The notes under the pieces were generated by a model, which saw only the letters and a list, made by a program, of their open reading frames with translations, had not been told where the DNA came from and did no database searches. Below, one piece after another: positions 14,810-23,857 of a DNA stretch of 24,067 nt (its first letter is position 1; each line of letters begins with the position of its first letter). Made by a program: the position numbers and the translations under genes. Source of the stretch: Bacteroidaceae bacterium (GTDB lineage Bacteria; Bacteroidota; Bacteroidia; Bacteroidales; Bacteroidaceae); assembly GCA_016284115.1 (NCBI GenBank), contig JAEEOD010000054.1, positions 1 to 24,067 on the forward strand. The letters are read 5' to 3'.

Positions 14810-16387
14810 ATGTTGTCAGCAGCTATCCAAAGGCACCCATCTATCAGACTTCTGGTACCTTTAGTTGCTGGCATTGTAATGGGATGGTACTTGCCCATAT
14901 CTCATCTTGAATGGATATGGGCATTCATCTTTTTGTCATGGGTAATATTAGTAGGTGTACTGTTCCTAAACAAACGACAGAATTGGCTATTTGGGGTTGC
15001 CCTAAACATCTTTCTCATCTGTTGCGGGTATTTGCTTACATCCTGGCAATTAGAGAATACGAACTACTCCTTCTCTGATGAGCCAGATAATTATATAGCA
15101 GTTGTTAAGGGACAACCCCAAGAAAAGCCTCGCACTTATCTGTTGCCTTCTGATGTTTATGGACCTGACGAAAAATCGCATCGTTTTCTTCTTTACATAG
15201 CAAAGGACGAAGCATCGGCATGTATAATCCGAGGTGATACAATCTTACTAAAAACAAAACTACAAGCCCCCAGCAATGAAAACACAGGAGATTTTGACTA
15301 TGTAAACTATCTTAAGCGAAAAGGTATATCAGGCACTGCATATATCGCAGCAAAAGACTGGCAAATAAAAGGACACAATAGTCATGTCAGCTGGATACAA
15401 CAATTGCAGGATTTTCGTTCAATCGTTACCGAAAAATATAAAAGCCTCGGATTTGAAGGAGATACATTCGCTATTTTGTCTGCTTTGACTACAGGCATGA
15501 AGGAAGACTTGAGTGATGAAATACGCGAGGTCTATTCTGTAGCTGGAGTAAGTCATGTATTAGCTTTGTCAGGCTTGCACATCGGACTGATTTATGGTTT
15601 CATGCTGCTCTTCCTCATACCTTTATGGAAACAAGCGCCTTATGCCAAACTTATATCCATTTGTGTTATTATTATCACCCTATGGGCTTTTGCTATATTT
15701 ACAGGGTTGTCAACCTCAGTGGTTCGCTCAACTATCATGTTCAGTATACATGCCATCGCCTCATTGAAAGAGGAACGTCCTGCAACCCTACATATTTTAA
15801 CTCTGACGGCTTTTGGCATGCTATTATATAACCCATTATGGTTGTTTGACGTTAGTTTTCAATTGTCTTTTACAGCTGTTGCTTCTATTCTCATTCTTCA
15901 GCCTCGCATTTCTGATATGCTGCCAAATCCGCGTTATGGAGTAATAAAAAAGATAAAAGATATTATGACTGTATCTATAGCAGCACAAATAGGTACAGCG
16001 CCATTAGTGATTCTGTATTTTCACCGTTTCTCTACTCATTTTTTACTGAGCAACTTACTTGTACTTCCCATAATTACGGTAATTATGTATGGAGCTGTCA
16101 TAATGTTGTTTTTTACTCCATTATCAGGGTTGCAACAATGGATAGCAGATGGGATGAGTTGCATAATAAATGCATTAAACAAATCATTGCAATGGTTGTC
16201 ACATTTGCCAATGGCTTCTATAGAGGACCTATGGACAAACGCACTTGAGATAATCCTTTTTTACTGTTGTATATACCTTTTTATTCGATACTTGAACTTA
16301 CGCACAGCTTCAAGAGCCATCAGCACCTTAATTGCAACATGGTTGTTGGTGGGGTGTCATCTAATAAATGCCATATGTAGGCTATAG
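14810..16387 (+). CDS. comEC: ComEC/Rec2-family DNA uptake channel protein
   Basis: A 525-residue polytopic inner-membrane protein. Residues 1-80 carry the first membrane helices, 90-200 a soluble segment with the GDFDYVNYLKRKGI motif (DUF4131 region), and about 218-500 the Competence domain, with the hallmark GVSHVLALSGLHIG at 246-259. In naturally competent bacteria ComEC passes one DNA strand into the cytoplasm. There is no C-terminal metallo-beta-lactamase-like domain, which longer homologues of 700-800 residues have; the stop is followed directly by another gene's promoter. Family assignment is firm, but activity in DNA uptake is not shown, since no other competence gene is in the window. 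Confidence 0.9.
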   Translation: MLSAAIQRHPSIRLLVPLVAGIVMGWYLPISHLEWIWAFIFLSWVILVGVLFLNKRQNWLFGVALNIFLICCGYLLTSWQLENTNYSFSDEPDNYIAVVKGQPQEKPRTYLLPSDVYGPDEKSHRFLLYIAKDEASACIIRGDTILLKTKLQAPSNENTGDFDYVNYLKRKGISGTAYIAAKDWQIKGHNSHVSWIQQLQDFRSIVTEKYKSLGFEGDTFAILSALTTGMKEDLSDEIREVYSVAGVSHVLALSGLHIGLIYGFMLLFLIPLWKQAPYAKLISICVIIITLWAFAIFTGLSTSVVRSTIMFSIHAIASLKEERPATLHILTLTAFGMLLYNPLWLFDVSFQLSFTAVASILILQPRISDMLPNPRYGVIKKIKDIMTVSIAAQIGTAPLVILYFHRFSTHFLLSNLLVLPIITVIMYGAVIMLFFTPLSGLQQWIADGMSCIINALNKSLQWLSHLPMASIEDLWTNALEIILFYCCIYLFIRYLNLRTASRAISTLIATWLLVGCHLINAICRL

Positions 16388-16419
16388 TTTGCGAATACCA
16401 ATCTTTTTCACTATTTTTG
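16388..16419 (+). promoter_or_regulatory. Predicted promoter of the nrnA-like gene
   Basis: TTTG (16388-16391), a 20-base spacer and TATTTTTG (16412-16419) match the Bacteroidetes sigma consensus exactly in both boxes. The -33 box begins at the base after the comEC TAG. Transcription should start near 16425-16428, upstream of the ATG at 16444, so an in-frame TTG at 16417 cannot be the start. Confidence 0.78.
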
Positions 16420-16443
16420 TCACGAATTCAATTTGAGCGCGTT

Positions 16444-17496
16444 ATGCTTACTAAAATAATAGACCCAAGACTTGTAGCAAAGTATATAGAATGGCAACTT
16501 ACATATCAGAAGTTTGTTATCATAGCCCACACTAATCCAGATGGAGATGCTATAGGTTCTTCTTTGGCCTTATATCACTACTTGAAATATTTGCGGAAAA
16601 GCGTTTGCGTCATTATGCCTAACCAGTTCCCTGATTTCTTAAAGTGGCTACCGGGGGCAGAAAACATTATGATCTACAATCATTCCAAAAATGTAGCTAA
16701 TAACAAAATAGCAGATGCAGATGTGATTTGTTGTCTGGATTTCAACAGACTGGATCGTGTGGACGACATGGCAGATAAAGTAAGAGAGTCAAAGGCTAAA
16801 AAAATTTTAATTGATCACCATTTAGATCCAGAGCTATTTGCTGACATTACTATTTCTTATCCTAATCAGTCATCTACTTGCGAGTTGCTTTATCGTTTTC
16901 TATGTGATTTAGGGTATTTTTATAAAATGAATACTACTGTATCAACCTGCATTTACACAGGCATGATGACAGATACTGGCGGCTTTACATACAACTCTAA
17001 TGACCCTGAACTTTTCTTTATTGTAAGTATGTTGCTCCGCAAGCATGTTGATAAAGATTTAGTATATCGAAAGGTAAATTACAATTTCTCCGCCAGTCGA
17101 CTACTGTTGCAGGGGCAGGTCCTTTCAGGGATGGAAGTATTACCCGATTATCACACAGCTATATTGACCTTGACAAAAGAGCAACAGCAAAAGTATCAAT
17201 ATGCTAAAGGTGACAGTGAAGGATTTGTAAATATGCCTTTACAAATCAAAGATGTAATATTTACCTGCTTCATAAGGGAAGATACAGAAAAGAATATGGT
17301 TAAAATATCACTGCGCTCCATTGGTGAGTTCCCATGTAATGTTGTGGCAGAAGAATTCAATGGAGGGGGACACAAAAATGCATCTGGCGGAGAGCTTCTC
17401 AATTCAAATGCAGAAATGGCCTCAGTTAAGTTTAAAGAAGTGCTTAGGAAATACAAAGATTTGCTCGAGGAATGTTATAATCAACACCCCAAGTAA
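16444..17496 (+). CDS. DHH/DHHA1 phosphoesterase, NrnA-like (oligoribonuclease / pAp phosphatase)
   Basis: A 350-residue cytoplasmic phosphoesterase. DHH-domain motifs: AHTNPDGDAIGSS at 28-40, CLDFN at 97-101, and IDHH at 123-126; the DHHA1 signature GGGHKNASGG is at 307-316. NrnA proteins degrade short RNA oligonucleotides and dephosphorylate 3'-phosphoadenosine 5'-phosphate; cyclic-dinucleotide phosphodiesterases of the GdpP/DhhP group are close relatives. No PAS, GGDEF or membrane part is present here, which favours NrnA or a DhhP-like c-di-AMP/pApA hydrolase. The start is set by the promoter immediately upstream. The second DHH protein in this window, after RecJ, but in a separate unit. 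Confidence 0.87.
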   Translation: MLTKIIDPRLVAKYIEWQLTYQKFVIIAHTNPDGDAIGSSLALYHYLKYLRKSVCVIMPNQFPDFLKWLPGAENIMIYNHSKNVANNKIADADVICCLDFNRLDRVDDMADKVRESKAKKILIDHHLDPELFADITISYPNQSSTCELLYRFLCDLGYFYKMNTTVSTCIYTGMMTDTGGFTYNSNDPELFFIVSMLLRKHVDKDLVYRKVNYNFSASRLLLQGQVLSGMEVLPDYHTAILTLTKEQQQKYQYAKGDSEGFVNMPLQIKDVIFTCFIREDTEKNMVKISLRSIGEFPCNVVAEEFNGGGHKNASGGELLNSNAEMASVKFKEVLRKYKDLLEECYNQHPK

Positions 17497-17559
17497 CTAA
17501 ATAAGGTTAAAAGTTATCTGCTTTTGGGCACGTTTTTCGTCCATTAAGATGAAATGACC

Positions 17560-17567
17560 TATTTTTG
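17560..17567 (+). promoter_or_regulatory. Predicted -7 element of the DUF4827-glmM unit
   Basis: TATTTTTG is an exact -7 match, 25 bases before the ATG at 17593. A degenerate -33 box (TTCG, 17536-17539) sits 20 bases upstream. The 96-base gap after the nrnA-like gene shows no clear terminator hairpin. Confidence 0.5.
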
Positions 17568-17592
17568 CATAGAAATAATTGGATAAAAAATA

Positions 17593-18213
17593 ATGAAGAG
17601 ACTTGTTATTTGTTTTTTAAGCTTTGTCTTAGCATGTATTACTTTTAATTCATGCTCCAACAATGTTACATATGCTGATTTGCTGAATAAAGAAAAGGAT
17701 GCTATCAAAAATTTCATTAAAGACAACGATATCAAGGTTATTACACAAAAAGAATTTCAAGATGCTGGCTGTGTAACTGATGTAAGCAGAAATGAATATG
17801 TTCAAACTACCAGTGGAGTTTATATGCAGATCGTTGATAAAGGATCTGACAACATAGGTGACACCATACGCAATAACGATATGGTATTGGTACGTTATGC
17901 CGAATACAGGTTGGAGAAAGACAGTGCAGCTACTTTAGTAATAAACAACTTAGATGTTGGTAATATTGGAATGGTGGATATTTTCCGCTATCAGAAATCT
18001 AACAATGGCGTTTCTGGGCTTTTTAGCTCTGGCATGATGTATAATGTATATAGTAGTCAGACTGTACCACAAGGTTGGCTTGTACCATTTAACTATATAC
18101 GTGATGGAGCAAGCGTGAAACTTATTGTTCCATCAAAGATGGGACATGAAACAGCCATGAGCGCAGTTAAAGCCTATTACTATGATATCCATAAATTTCA
18201 ATTATATAGATAA
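17593..18213 (+). CDS. DUF4827 family lipoprotein
   Basis: A 206-residue predicted lipoprotein. MKR plus a hydrophobic stretch leads to the lipobox-like FNSCS with Cys21 as the probable lipid-modified residue. The mature part begins with an acidic, Lys-rich helical segment (ADLLNKEKDAIKNFIKD), then a beta-rich region with GDTIRNNDMVLVRYAEYRLE and a VPFNYIRDGASVKLIVPSKMG strand-turn. The latter resembles the layout of FKBP-type prolyl isomerases, but family membership beyond DUF4827 is not claimed. Function is unknown. It probably faces the periplasm or outer membrane and is two bases from glmM, which hints at a cell-envelope role. Confidence 0.78.
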   Translation: MKRLVICFLSFVLACITFNSCSNNVTYADLLNKEKDAIKNFIKDNDIKVITQKEFQDAGCVTDVSRNEYVQTTSGVYMQIVDKGSDNIGDTIRNNDMVLVRYAEYRLEKDSAATLVINNLDVGNIGMVDIFRYQKSNNGVSGLFSSGMMYNVYSSQTVPQGWLVPFNYIRDGASVKLIVPSKMGHETAMSAVKAYYYDIHKFQLYR

Positions 18214-18215
18214 CA

Positions 18216-19601
18216 ATGACCTTAATTAAATCTATTTCTGGCATTCGCGGCACTATTGGAGGTGCTACGAATAAAGGTTTAACACCATTAGACATTGTTA
18301 AATTCACCTCTGCATATGCTACTTTAATAAGGAGAACTTGCACTATAAAGAACAACAAGATTGTGGTGGGTCGTGACGCTCGTCTTTCAGGCCCAATGGT
18401 TCGCAATATAGTAGTAGGTACATTAATGGGCATGGGTTGGGACGTCGTAGACATTGATCTCGCCACTACCCCAACGACAGAACTGGCGGTAACTATGGAA
18501 GGAGCCAGTGGAGGTATCATCCTTACTGCTTCTCATAATCCTAAACAATGGAATGCTTTAAAACTGCTCAACGAAAAAGGTGAATTCTTGAATAAAGAAG
18601 AAGGAAACGAAGTATTACGCATTGCTGAAGCAGAGGATTTTGACTATGCCGAAGTAGAGAAACTGGGTACTTGCCGAGTAGATTTATCATATAATCAAAA
18701 ACATATTGATGCAGTTTTGGCATTACCTTTAGTAGATGTTGAAGCTATTCGTAAAGCACATTTCCGTGTCGCTATTGATACAGTGAATTCTGTCGGTGGC
18801 GTTATTCTTCCTGAACTACTTAAGCAGCTAGGCGTGGATATTATCACTGGACTTTATACTGAACCAACAGGCAATTTCCAACACAACCCAGAACCATTGG
18901 AAAAGAACTTAGGTGACATTATGAAACTGATGAAAAAAGGGCAGCATGATGTAGCCTTTGTGGTAGATCCTGATGTTGACCGTTTGGCTATGATATGCGA
19001 AGATGGCAAAATGTATGGTGAGGAATATACATTAGTCACTGTAGCAGATTATATCCTTAAACACACACCTGGCAATACAGTATCCAATCTGAGTTCCACC
19101 CGAGCATTGCGAGACGTAACTCGTAAATATGGCATGGAGTATTATGCTTCTGCTGTGGGTGAAGTGAACGTAACAACAAAGATGAAAGAAGTTGGTGCTG
19201 TTATCGGTGGAGAAGGCAATGGTGGAGTAATTTACCCTGCTATCCATTATGGCCGTGATGCTTTAGTAGGCATCGCATTACTTCTCAGTCATATCGCACA
19301 TGAGGGCAAAAAACTTAGTGAATTGCGCGCTACTTATCCTTCATATTTCATGGCTAAGAATCGCATTGATTTGAAGCCTGATACCAATGTACCAGCTATC
19401 CTGGCGAAGGTTAAGGAACTATATCAGAAGGAAGAAATCAACGACATAGATGGTGTGAAAATCGACTTTGCTGACGCTTGGGTGCATCTACGCAGCAGTA
19501 ACACCGAACCTATTATTCGTGTTTATAGCGAGGCGTCATCGCCTGAGAAGGCCGAGGCCATTGGTCAAAAGGTGATGTCAGTTGTGATGGAGCTAATCTA
19601 A
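18216..19601 (+). CDS. glmM: Phosphoglucosamine mutase-type phosphohexomutase
   Basis: A 461-residue alpha-D-phosphohexomutase. The phosphoserine loop is TASHNP with Ser106 (104-109), the metal loop is DPDVDR at 251-256, and the C-terminal phosphate-binding loop is RSSNTEPIIRVYSEA. GlmM converts glucosamine 6-phosphate to glucosamine 1-phosphate for peptidoglycan and LPS. The sugar-recognition loop reads GEGNGGVIYP rather than the GEQSGH of E. coli GlmM. I read this as the variant found in Bacteroidetes and archaeal homologues, so sugar specificity (glucosamine, mannose or glucose phosphate) is less certain than the fold. Co-transcribed with the DUF4827 gene, and converges with the ABC ATPase gene 14 bases beyond. 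Confidence 0.88.
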   Translation: MTLIKSISGIRGTIGGATNKGLTPLDIVKFTSAYATLIRRTCTIKNNKIVVGRDARLSGPMVRNIVVGTLMGMGWDVVDIDLATTPTTELAVTMEGASGGIILTASHNPKQWNALKLLNEKGEFLNKEEGNEVLRIAEAEDFDYAEVEKLGTCRVDLSYNQKHIDAVLALPLVDVEAIRKAHFRVAIDTVNSVGGVILPELLKQLGVDIITGLYTEPTGNFQHNPEPLEKNLGDIMKLMKKGQHDVAFVVDPDVDRLAMICEDGKMYGEEYTLVTVADYILKHTPGNTVSNLSSTRALRDVTRKYGMEYYASAVGEVNVTTKMKEVGAVIGGEGNGGVIYPAIHYGRDALVGIALLLSHIAHEGKKLSELRATYPSYFMAKNRIDLKPDTNVPAILAKVKELYQKEEINDIDGVKIDFADAWVHLRSSNTEPIIRVYSEASSPEKAEAIGQKVMSVVMELI

Positions 19602-19615
19602 AAACTCCATTGCCC

Positions 19616-20407
19616 CTATTTGGTGTAGGCCTGATCTAGAATCTGGTCAAGTTCCTCAACCGCTTTGACTTTCTTAAAGAGGTCAGAAGCAAAAACAAAT
19701 TCGTTGAGTTTTTGATTGGTAGAGGAAATGACTTCATGACTAGTGCCACGCCATTCCAGATTACCCTTGTGGATGAATATGATACTTTCACCAATACCCA
19801 TGACTGAATTCATATCATGTGTATTGATGATAGTAGTCATATTATATTCATGTGTGATACTTTGAATCAGTTCATCTATAACAAGGGATGTTTTGGGATC
19901 TAGACCAGAATTGGGCTCATCACAAAATAGATACTGTGGATTCAAGGCTATTGCACGCGCAATAGCTACACGTTTCTGCATACCTCCGCTAATCTCACCA
20001 GGATACTTGTCATGTGCATCACTCATAAGATTAACACGTTCTAAGCAGAAACGAGCACGACGAGTACGTTCACGTAACGTGTCATTGCTGAACATATTGA
20101 GAGGAAACATCACATTCTCTAAAACAGTCATAGAATCAAACAAAGCTGCGCTTTGGAATATCATACCCATCTCACGTCGAAGCAACTTCTTCTCGCGTTT
20201 TCCCATACTAAGGAAATCGCGACCATCATAAAGCAATTGTCCACGATCAGGAGTGAGTAATCCTACGATACACTTCATCAAAACCGTTTTTCCAGAGCCA
20301 CTTTGACCTATCACTAGGTTAGTCTTTCCGTTCTCAAAAACAGCACTGATATCCTTTAATACATCCAGTCCATCGAAGGATTTATATATGTCTCTCAGCT
20401 CAATCAT
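19616..20407 (-). CDS. ABC transporter ATP-binding protein, MlaF type
   Basis: A 263-residue nucleotide-binding subunit. Walker A GQSGSGKT at 34-41, Q-loop Gln84 in [10 protein letters not shown], signature ISGGMQKR at 138-145, Walker B LFCDEP at 159-164, and the His switch in INTHDMN. The [14 protein letters not shown] and [10 protein letters not shown] wording, and the length, fit the MlaF/Ttg2A group that powers phospholipid movement between the inner and outer membranes with MlaE permease and MlaD. No permease or MCE-domain gene is next to it. Its ATG overlaps the der stop by four bases, so it is translated from the same mRNA as der. Confidence 0.87.
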   Translation of the reverse strand: MIELRDIYKSFDGLDVLKDISAVFENGKTNLVIGQSGSGKTVLMKCIVGLLTPDRGQLLYDGRDFLSMGKREKKLLRREMGMIFQSAALFDSMTVLENVMFPLNMFSNDTLRERTRRARFCLERVNLMSDAHDKYPGEISGGMQKRVAIARAIALNPQYLFCDEPNSGLDPKTSLVIDELIQSITHEYNMTTIINTHDMNSVMGIGESIIFIHKGNLEWRGTSHEVISSTNQKLNEFVFASDLFKKVKAVEELDQILDQAYTK

Positions 20408-21714
20408 TTCTGTCTTATAAATATATTAATAGGTGTGCCTTTAAAATTCCATCTCTCCCTCAATTTGTTCTCGAGGAATCGCTTGTATGGCTCCTTAATG
20501 TACTGAGGCAGGTTGGCAAAGAACACGAAAGAAGGCACTGCCATATTCGGCAATTGGGTAATGTATTTAATCTTTAACATCTTGCCTTTAGTCATTGGAG
20601 GAGGATATGCCTCAATCAAAGGAAGCATTTCTTCATTTAATTTTGCCGTTGAAACACGAGTCGTTCTATTTTTATATACCTGCCGTGCCTCTTCAAGTAC
20701 TTTTAAGATACGTTGCTTGGTTAATGCAGAAGCAAAAATAATGGAGAAATCAACAAACGGAGCGAAGCGGCTATAAATAGCTTCTGTAAAAGTCTTGATA
20801 ACCTTATCGCTTTTATCTTCAACTAAATCCCATTTATTTACTACCACTACCAGACCTTTAAAGTTCCTCTGTATCAATGAAAAAATATTCAGGTCTTGAC
20901 TCTCAACACCACGTGTAGCATCCAACATAAGAATACAAACGTCAGAATTTTCAATTGCACGGATGGAACGTACTACAGAATAATACTCCAAATCTTCTGA
21001 CACTTTCGTTCTTTTGCGGATACCGGCAGTATCTACAAGATAAAAATCGAAACCGAATTTATTATATCGGGTATAAATAGAATCACGAGTAGTGCCAGCT
21101 ATATCTGTCACAATGTTGCGGTCTTCACCTATGAGAGCGTTGATGATGGATGATTTGCCTGCATTAGGACGACCTACAACAGCTATACGTGGCAAATTAT
21201 CTTCCAATACTTCGTCGTCTTTATTGAAATGGGAAACTACTGCATCAAGCAAATCACCTGTACCACTTCCTGTGAGCGCAGAGATACAGAAAGGATCACC
21301 TAATCCTAAGCTGTAAAATTCAGAAGCGCCATAAGCTAGCTCGTTGTTGTCTGCCTTATTCGCAACAAGGATAACGGGTTTCTTGGTTCTGCGAAGAATA
21401 ACGCCCACTTCTCGGTCCAGATCATTCAAGCCATATGCCACATCGACTACAAATAAAATAACATCGGCTTCATCAACAGCTAGCAAAACTTGCTTATGGA
21501 TTTCTTCCTCAAAGATATCCTCTGAATTGACAACCCATCCACCAGTATCAATAACAGAAAACTCACGCCCCCCCCATTCCGACTTACCATATTGACGGTC
21601 ACGGGTAGTACCAGCCTGCTCTGCGACTATAGCTCGACGTGTTTGCGTCAGGCGATTAAAGATAGTGGACTTTCCAACGTTTGGTCGTCCTACAATAGCA
21701 ACAATATTCCCCAT
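20404..21714 (-). CDS. der: Ribosome biogenesis GTPase Der (EngA)
   Basis: A 436-residue protein with two consecutive GTPase domains, unique to Der. Domain 1: GRPNVGKST at 9-17, DTGG at 56-59, NKAD at 119-122. Domain 2: GRPNAGKSS at 181-189, DTAG at 228-231, NKWD at 293-296. From about 350 a KH-like domain follows ([16 protein letters not shown]). Der binds 50S precursors and is needed for late assembly of the large subunit. It lies downstream of era, separated by 40 bases that hold only a weak AT-rich 6-bp hairpin (21730-21744). Confidence 0.97.
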   Translation of the reverse strand: MGNIVAIVGRPNVGKSTIFNRLTQTRRAIVAEQAGTTRDRQYGKSEWGGREFSVIDTGGWVVNSEDIFEEEIHKQVLLAVDEADVILFVVDVAYGLNDLDREVGVILRRTKKPVILVANKADNNELAYGASEFYSLGLGDPFCISALTGSGTGDLLDAVVSHFNKDDEVLEDNLPRIAVVGRPNAGKSSIINALIGEDRNIVTDIAGTTRDSIYTRYNKFGFDFYLVDTAGIRKRTKVSEDLEYYSVVRSIRAIENSDVCILMLDATRGVESQDLNIFSLIQRNFKGLVVVVNKWDLVEDKSDKVIKTFTEAIYSRFAPFVDFSIIFASALTKQRILKVLEEARQVYKNRTTRVSTAKLNEEMLPLIEAYPPPMTKGKMLKIKYITQLPNMAVPSFVFFANLPQYIKEPYKRFLENKLRERWNFKGTPINIFIRQK

Positions 21715-21754
21715 AATTCTATCTTTATAAAGCTATACTAGCTTAGTTAACAAA

Positions 21755-22639
21755 TTAATCCCTTTGGTCATATCCAAAGTTTCGCAATTCTTTATCGGAA
21801 TTACGCCAGTCTTTATCTACTTTAACAAAAGTTTCCAAGAAAATGGTCTTACCAAAGAATTTCTCTAGGCTTTTACGAGCTTCGGTCGATACTTTCTTTA
21901 GCGCCTTGCCTTGATGGCCAATGATAATTCCTTTCTGAGACTCACGCTCTACATAAATAACAGCATTTATGCTTATCTTCTTTTCAGTCTCCTTGAATTG
22001 TTCAACAACGACCTCTACAGAATAAGGAATTTCCTTATCATAATAAAGCAAAATCTTCTCACGCAATATCTCAGATACAAAGAAACGTGCAGGTTTGTCG
22101 GTCCACTGATCTTTATCAAAATAAGGTGGTGAGTCGGGTATTAAGTCCTTTACTCTGCGCAAAACCACATCTACATTAAACTTATTAGAAGCCGAGATGG
22201 GAATAATCTCCGCATTTGGCAACAAAGAATGCCAGGCTTCAACTAAAGTTTCTAACTTCTGCTGATCCGTTAAATCAATCTTATTGATCAAGACAATAAC
22301 TGGAACATCAAGCTTGCTTACTTTATCAATAAAGCCATCATTCTTTGCTGATTTTTCTACCACATCAGTCACATATAGGAGGACATCAGCATCTGTAAGT
22401 GCAGAATTAGAGAAATCCATCATGGATTCCTGTAACTTGTAGGCAGGTTTGAGTACTCCCGGGGTATCTGAAAATACTATCTGCATATCATCCGTATTGT
22501 AAATGCCCATAATACGATGACGAGTAGTTTGCGCCTTGAATGTAGCGATAGAAATTCTTTCACCCAACAAAGCATTCATCAATGTAGACTTACCAACATT
22601 AGGGTTACCCACGATATTAACAAAACCGGCTTTATGCAT
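21755..22639 (-). CDS. era: GTPase Era
   Basis: A 294-residue GTPase that binds the 3' end of 16S rRNA and monitors 30S assembly. G1 is GNPNVGKST at 11-19, then FSDTPG, NKID and SAS motifs. A KH domain follows at about 200-290 with VEVVVEQF and IIIGHQGKALKKVSTEARKSLE. I chose ATG at 22639 because MHKAGFVNIVG begins the family domain. A longer frame from 22672 would start inside a terminator hairpin and add an odd hydrophobic stretch. Sits downstream of fabH and upstream of der, so two assembly GTPases are next to each other. Confidence 0.95.
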   Translation of the reverse strand: MHKAGFVNIVGNPNVGKSTLMNALLGERISIATFKAQTTRHRIMGIYNTDDMQIVFSDTPGVLKPAYKLQESMMDFSNSALTDADVLLYVTDVVEKSAKNDGFIDKVSKLDVPVIVLINKIDLTDQQKLETLVEAWHSLLPNAEIIPISASNKFNVDVVLRRVKDLIPDSPPYFDKDQWTDKPARFFVSEILREKILLYYDKEIPYSVEVVVEQFKETEKKISINAVIYVERESQKGIIIGHQGKALKKVSTEARKSLEKFFGKTIFLETFVKVDKDWRNSDKELRNFGYDQRD

Positions 22640-22660
22640 AAAACGTAAAAATATTGGGAC

Positions 22661-22698
22661 AAAAAAGCGCATCGTATGTATGAATATGATGCGCCTTT
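22661..22698 (-). terminator. Rho-independent terminator between fabH and era
   Basis: On the minus strand GCGCATC (22694-22688) pairs with GATGCGC (22673-22667). Outer A-T and G-T pairs extend the stem to about 11, around a 14-base loop, and TTTTTT (22666-22661) follows at once. It lies between the fabH stop and the era ATG. It should end most rpmF-fabH transcripts, so era-der-mlaF needs either partial readthrough or its own promoter. Confidence 0.82.
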
Positions 22699-22714
22699 CT
22701 CTATATTTGCAAAA

Positions 22715-23752
22715 TTATTTCTTAATCTGAGCTTTACTGATCTTATCAAAATGTGATTTCCCATCATAGCCCCAAATCAAGTAAATCGCGCCCCAAGAAT
22801 ACCCTGCACCAAATGTAGTAAGAATAATCTTGTCACCTTTTTTAAGGATGCTTTCATAATCTTTCAGACACAAAGGAACTGACACCGCACTGGTATTTCC
22901 ATAATTTTCTATGTTGACCAGAACTTTTTCCTTGGGTATCTGTAACATATGGGCTACAGATTCGATGATTCGTAAATTAGCCTGATGTGGAACAATCCAC
23001 TTAATATCCTCTTTGGCCAATCCATTGTTTTCAATTACTTTGTTACATGCTAATGTCATGTCGGTTACTGCATGCTTAAAAACAGGACGACCATCTTGGT
23101 AGATATAATGCATCTGGTTGTCTATCGTAAAATACGATGGCGGACAAACAGAACCACCTGCTTTCATATGCAAAGAAGGCAACCCCAGTCCATCAGTACG
23201 TAAATAAGAATCAATAATACCTATCTCCTCCGATGTAGGTTCCAAAAAACAAGCAGCTGCTCCATCTCCAAAAAGAGGACATGTGTTACGGTCATTATAG
23301 TTAACCATACATGATAACTTTTCAGCTGCCACTATCAACACTTTCTTATAACGACCAGTACGAATAAAAAGAGCTCCTATTTCCAATGCATACAAGAAAC
23401 CGCTACAAGCCGCTTCCATATCAAAAGCAAAAGCATTTTTCAGACCTAATTTCTCGCACAGGATAGAAGCTGTAGAAGGGAAATGATAATCAGGGGTTGT
23501 TGTAGCAACCACCAATAAATCTATTTCATCAGGATTCGTGCCTGTTTCTCTAATCAGCTTTCTACAAGCTTTACGTGCCAAATAACCACTTCCCAGACCT
23601 TCTTCTTTGAGAATATGGCGCTCCTTGATACCCACATGAGACATAATCCATTCGTCATTGGTATCAACCATCTTAGACAACTCTTCGTTGGTTAAGATAT
23701 AATCTGGAACATAACCAGCAAGTCCTGTTATAACAGCATTAATTTTATCCAT
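22715..23752 (-). CDS. fabH: 3-oxoacyl-ACP synthase III (FabH)
   Basis: A 345-residue thiolase-fold condensing enzyme that starts fatty acid synthesis by joining acetyl-CoA (or a branched primer) to malonyl-ACP. The catalytic triad is Cys116 in DMEAACSGFL, His256 in VPHQANLRI, and Asn286 in NYGNTSAVS. DEWIMSHVGIKERHI near residue 33 is the CoA-binding region. Length is at the upper end of the family. Branched-chain primer use is common in Bacteroidetes but cannot be read off here. Follows rpmF with a 105-base gap containing a hairpin. Confidence 0.95.
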   Translation of the reverse strand: MDKINAVITGLAGYVPDYILTNEELSKMVDTNDEWIMSHVGIKERHILKEEGLGSGYLARKACRKLIRETGTNPDEIDLLVVATTTPDYHFPSTASILCEKLGLKNAFAFDMEAACSGFLYALEIGALFIRTGRYKKVLIVAAEKLSCMVNYNDRNTCPLFGDGAAACFLEPTSEEIGIIDSYLRTDGLGLPSLHMKAGGSVCPPSYFTIDNQMHYIYQDGRPVFKHAVTDMTLACNKVIENNGLAKEDIKWIVPHQANLRIIESVAHMLQIPKEKVLVNIENYGNTSAVSVPLCLKDYESILKKGDKIILTTFGAGYSWGAIYLIWGYDGKSHFDKISKAQIKK

Positions 23753-23790
23753 AGTTATTAGCTCTACACACAGAATTAAAGACGTTTAGC

Positions 23791-23822
23791 GAAAAGGCCT
23801 GCTCGATTGGGCAAACCTTTTC
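23791..23822 (-). other. Hairpin in the rpmF-fabH intergenic region
   Basis: GAAAAGG (23822-23816) pairs with CCTTTTC (23797-23791). Inside it TTTGC pairs with GCAGG (two G-T pairs), giving up to 12 pairs around an eight-base loop. The tail after the stem is not T-rich, so it is at best a weak terminator. It could instead be a processing or stability element that lets ribosomal protein L32 be made in greater amount than FabH. Confidence 0.45.
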
Positions 23823-23857
23823 TGCTATACCTCTCTTATTCATAATAGAACTACCGA

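Noticed and set aside
16417..16443. TTG start nine codons upstream for the nrnA-like gene
   Set aside because: The TTG is part of the -7 box of the predicted promoter, so it is not transcribed.
21730..21744. AAGCTA-TAC-TAGCTT hairpin between era and der
   Set aside because: Only six mostly A-T pairs with a three-base loop and no T-run; too weak to call a terminator.
22640..22672. N-terminal extension of era from 22672
   Set aside because: It starts inside the fabH terminator hairpin and adds MRFFVPIFLRF, which Era proteins lack; MHKAGFVNIVG is the expected start.
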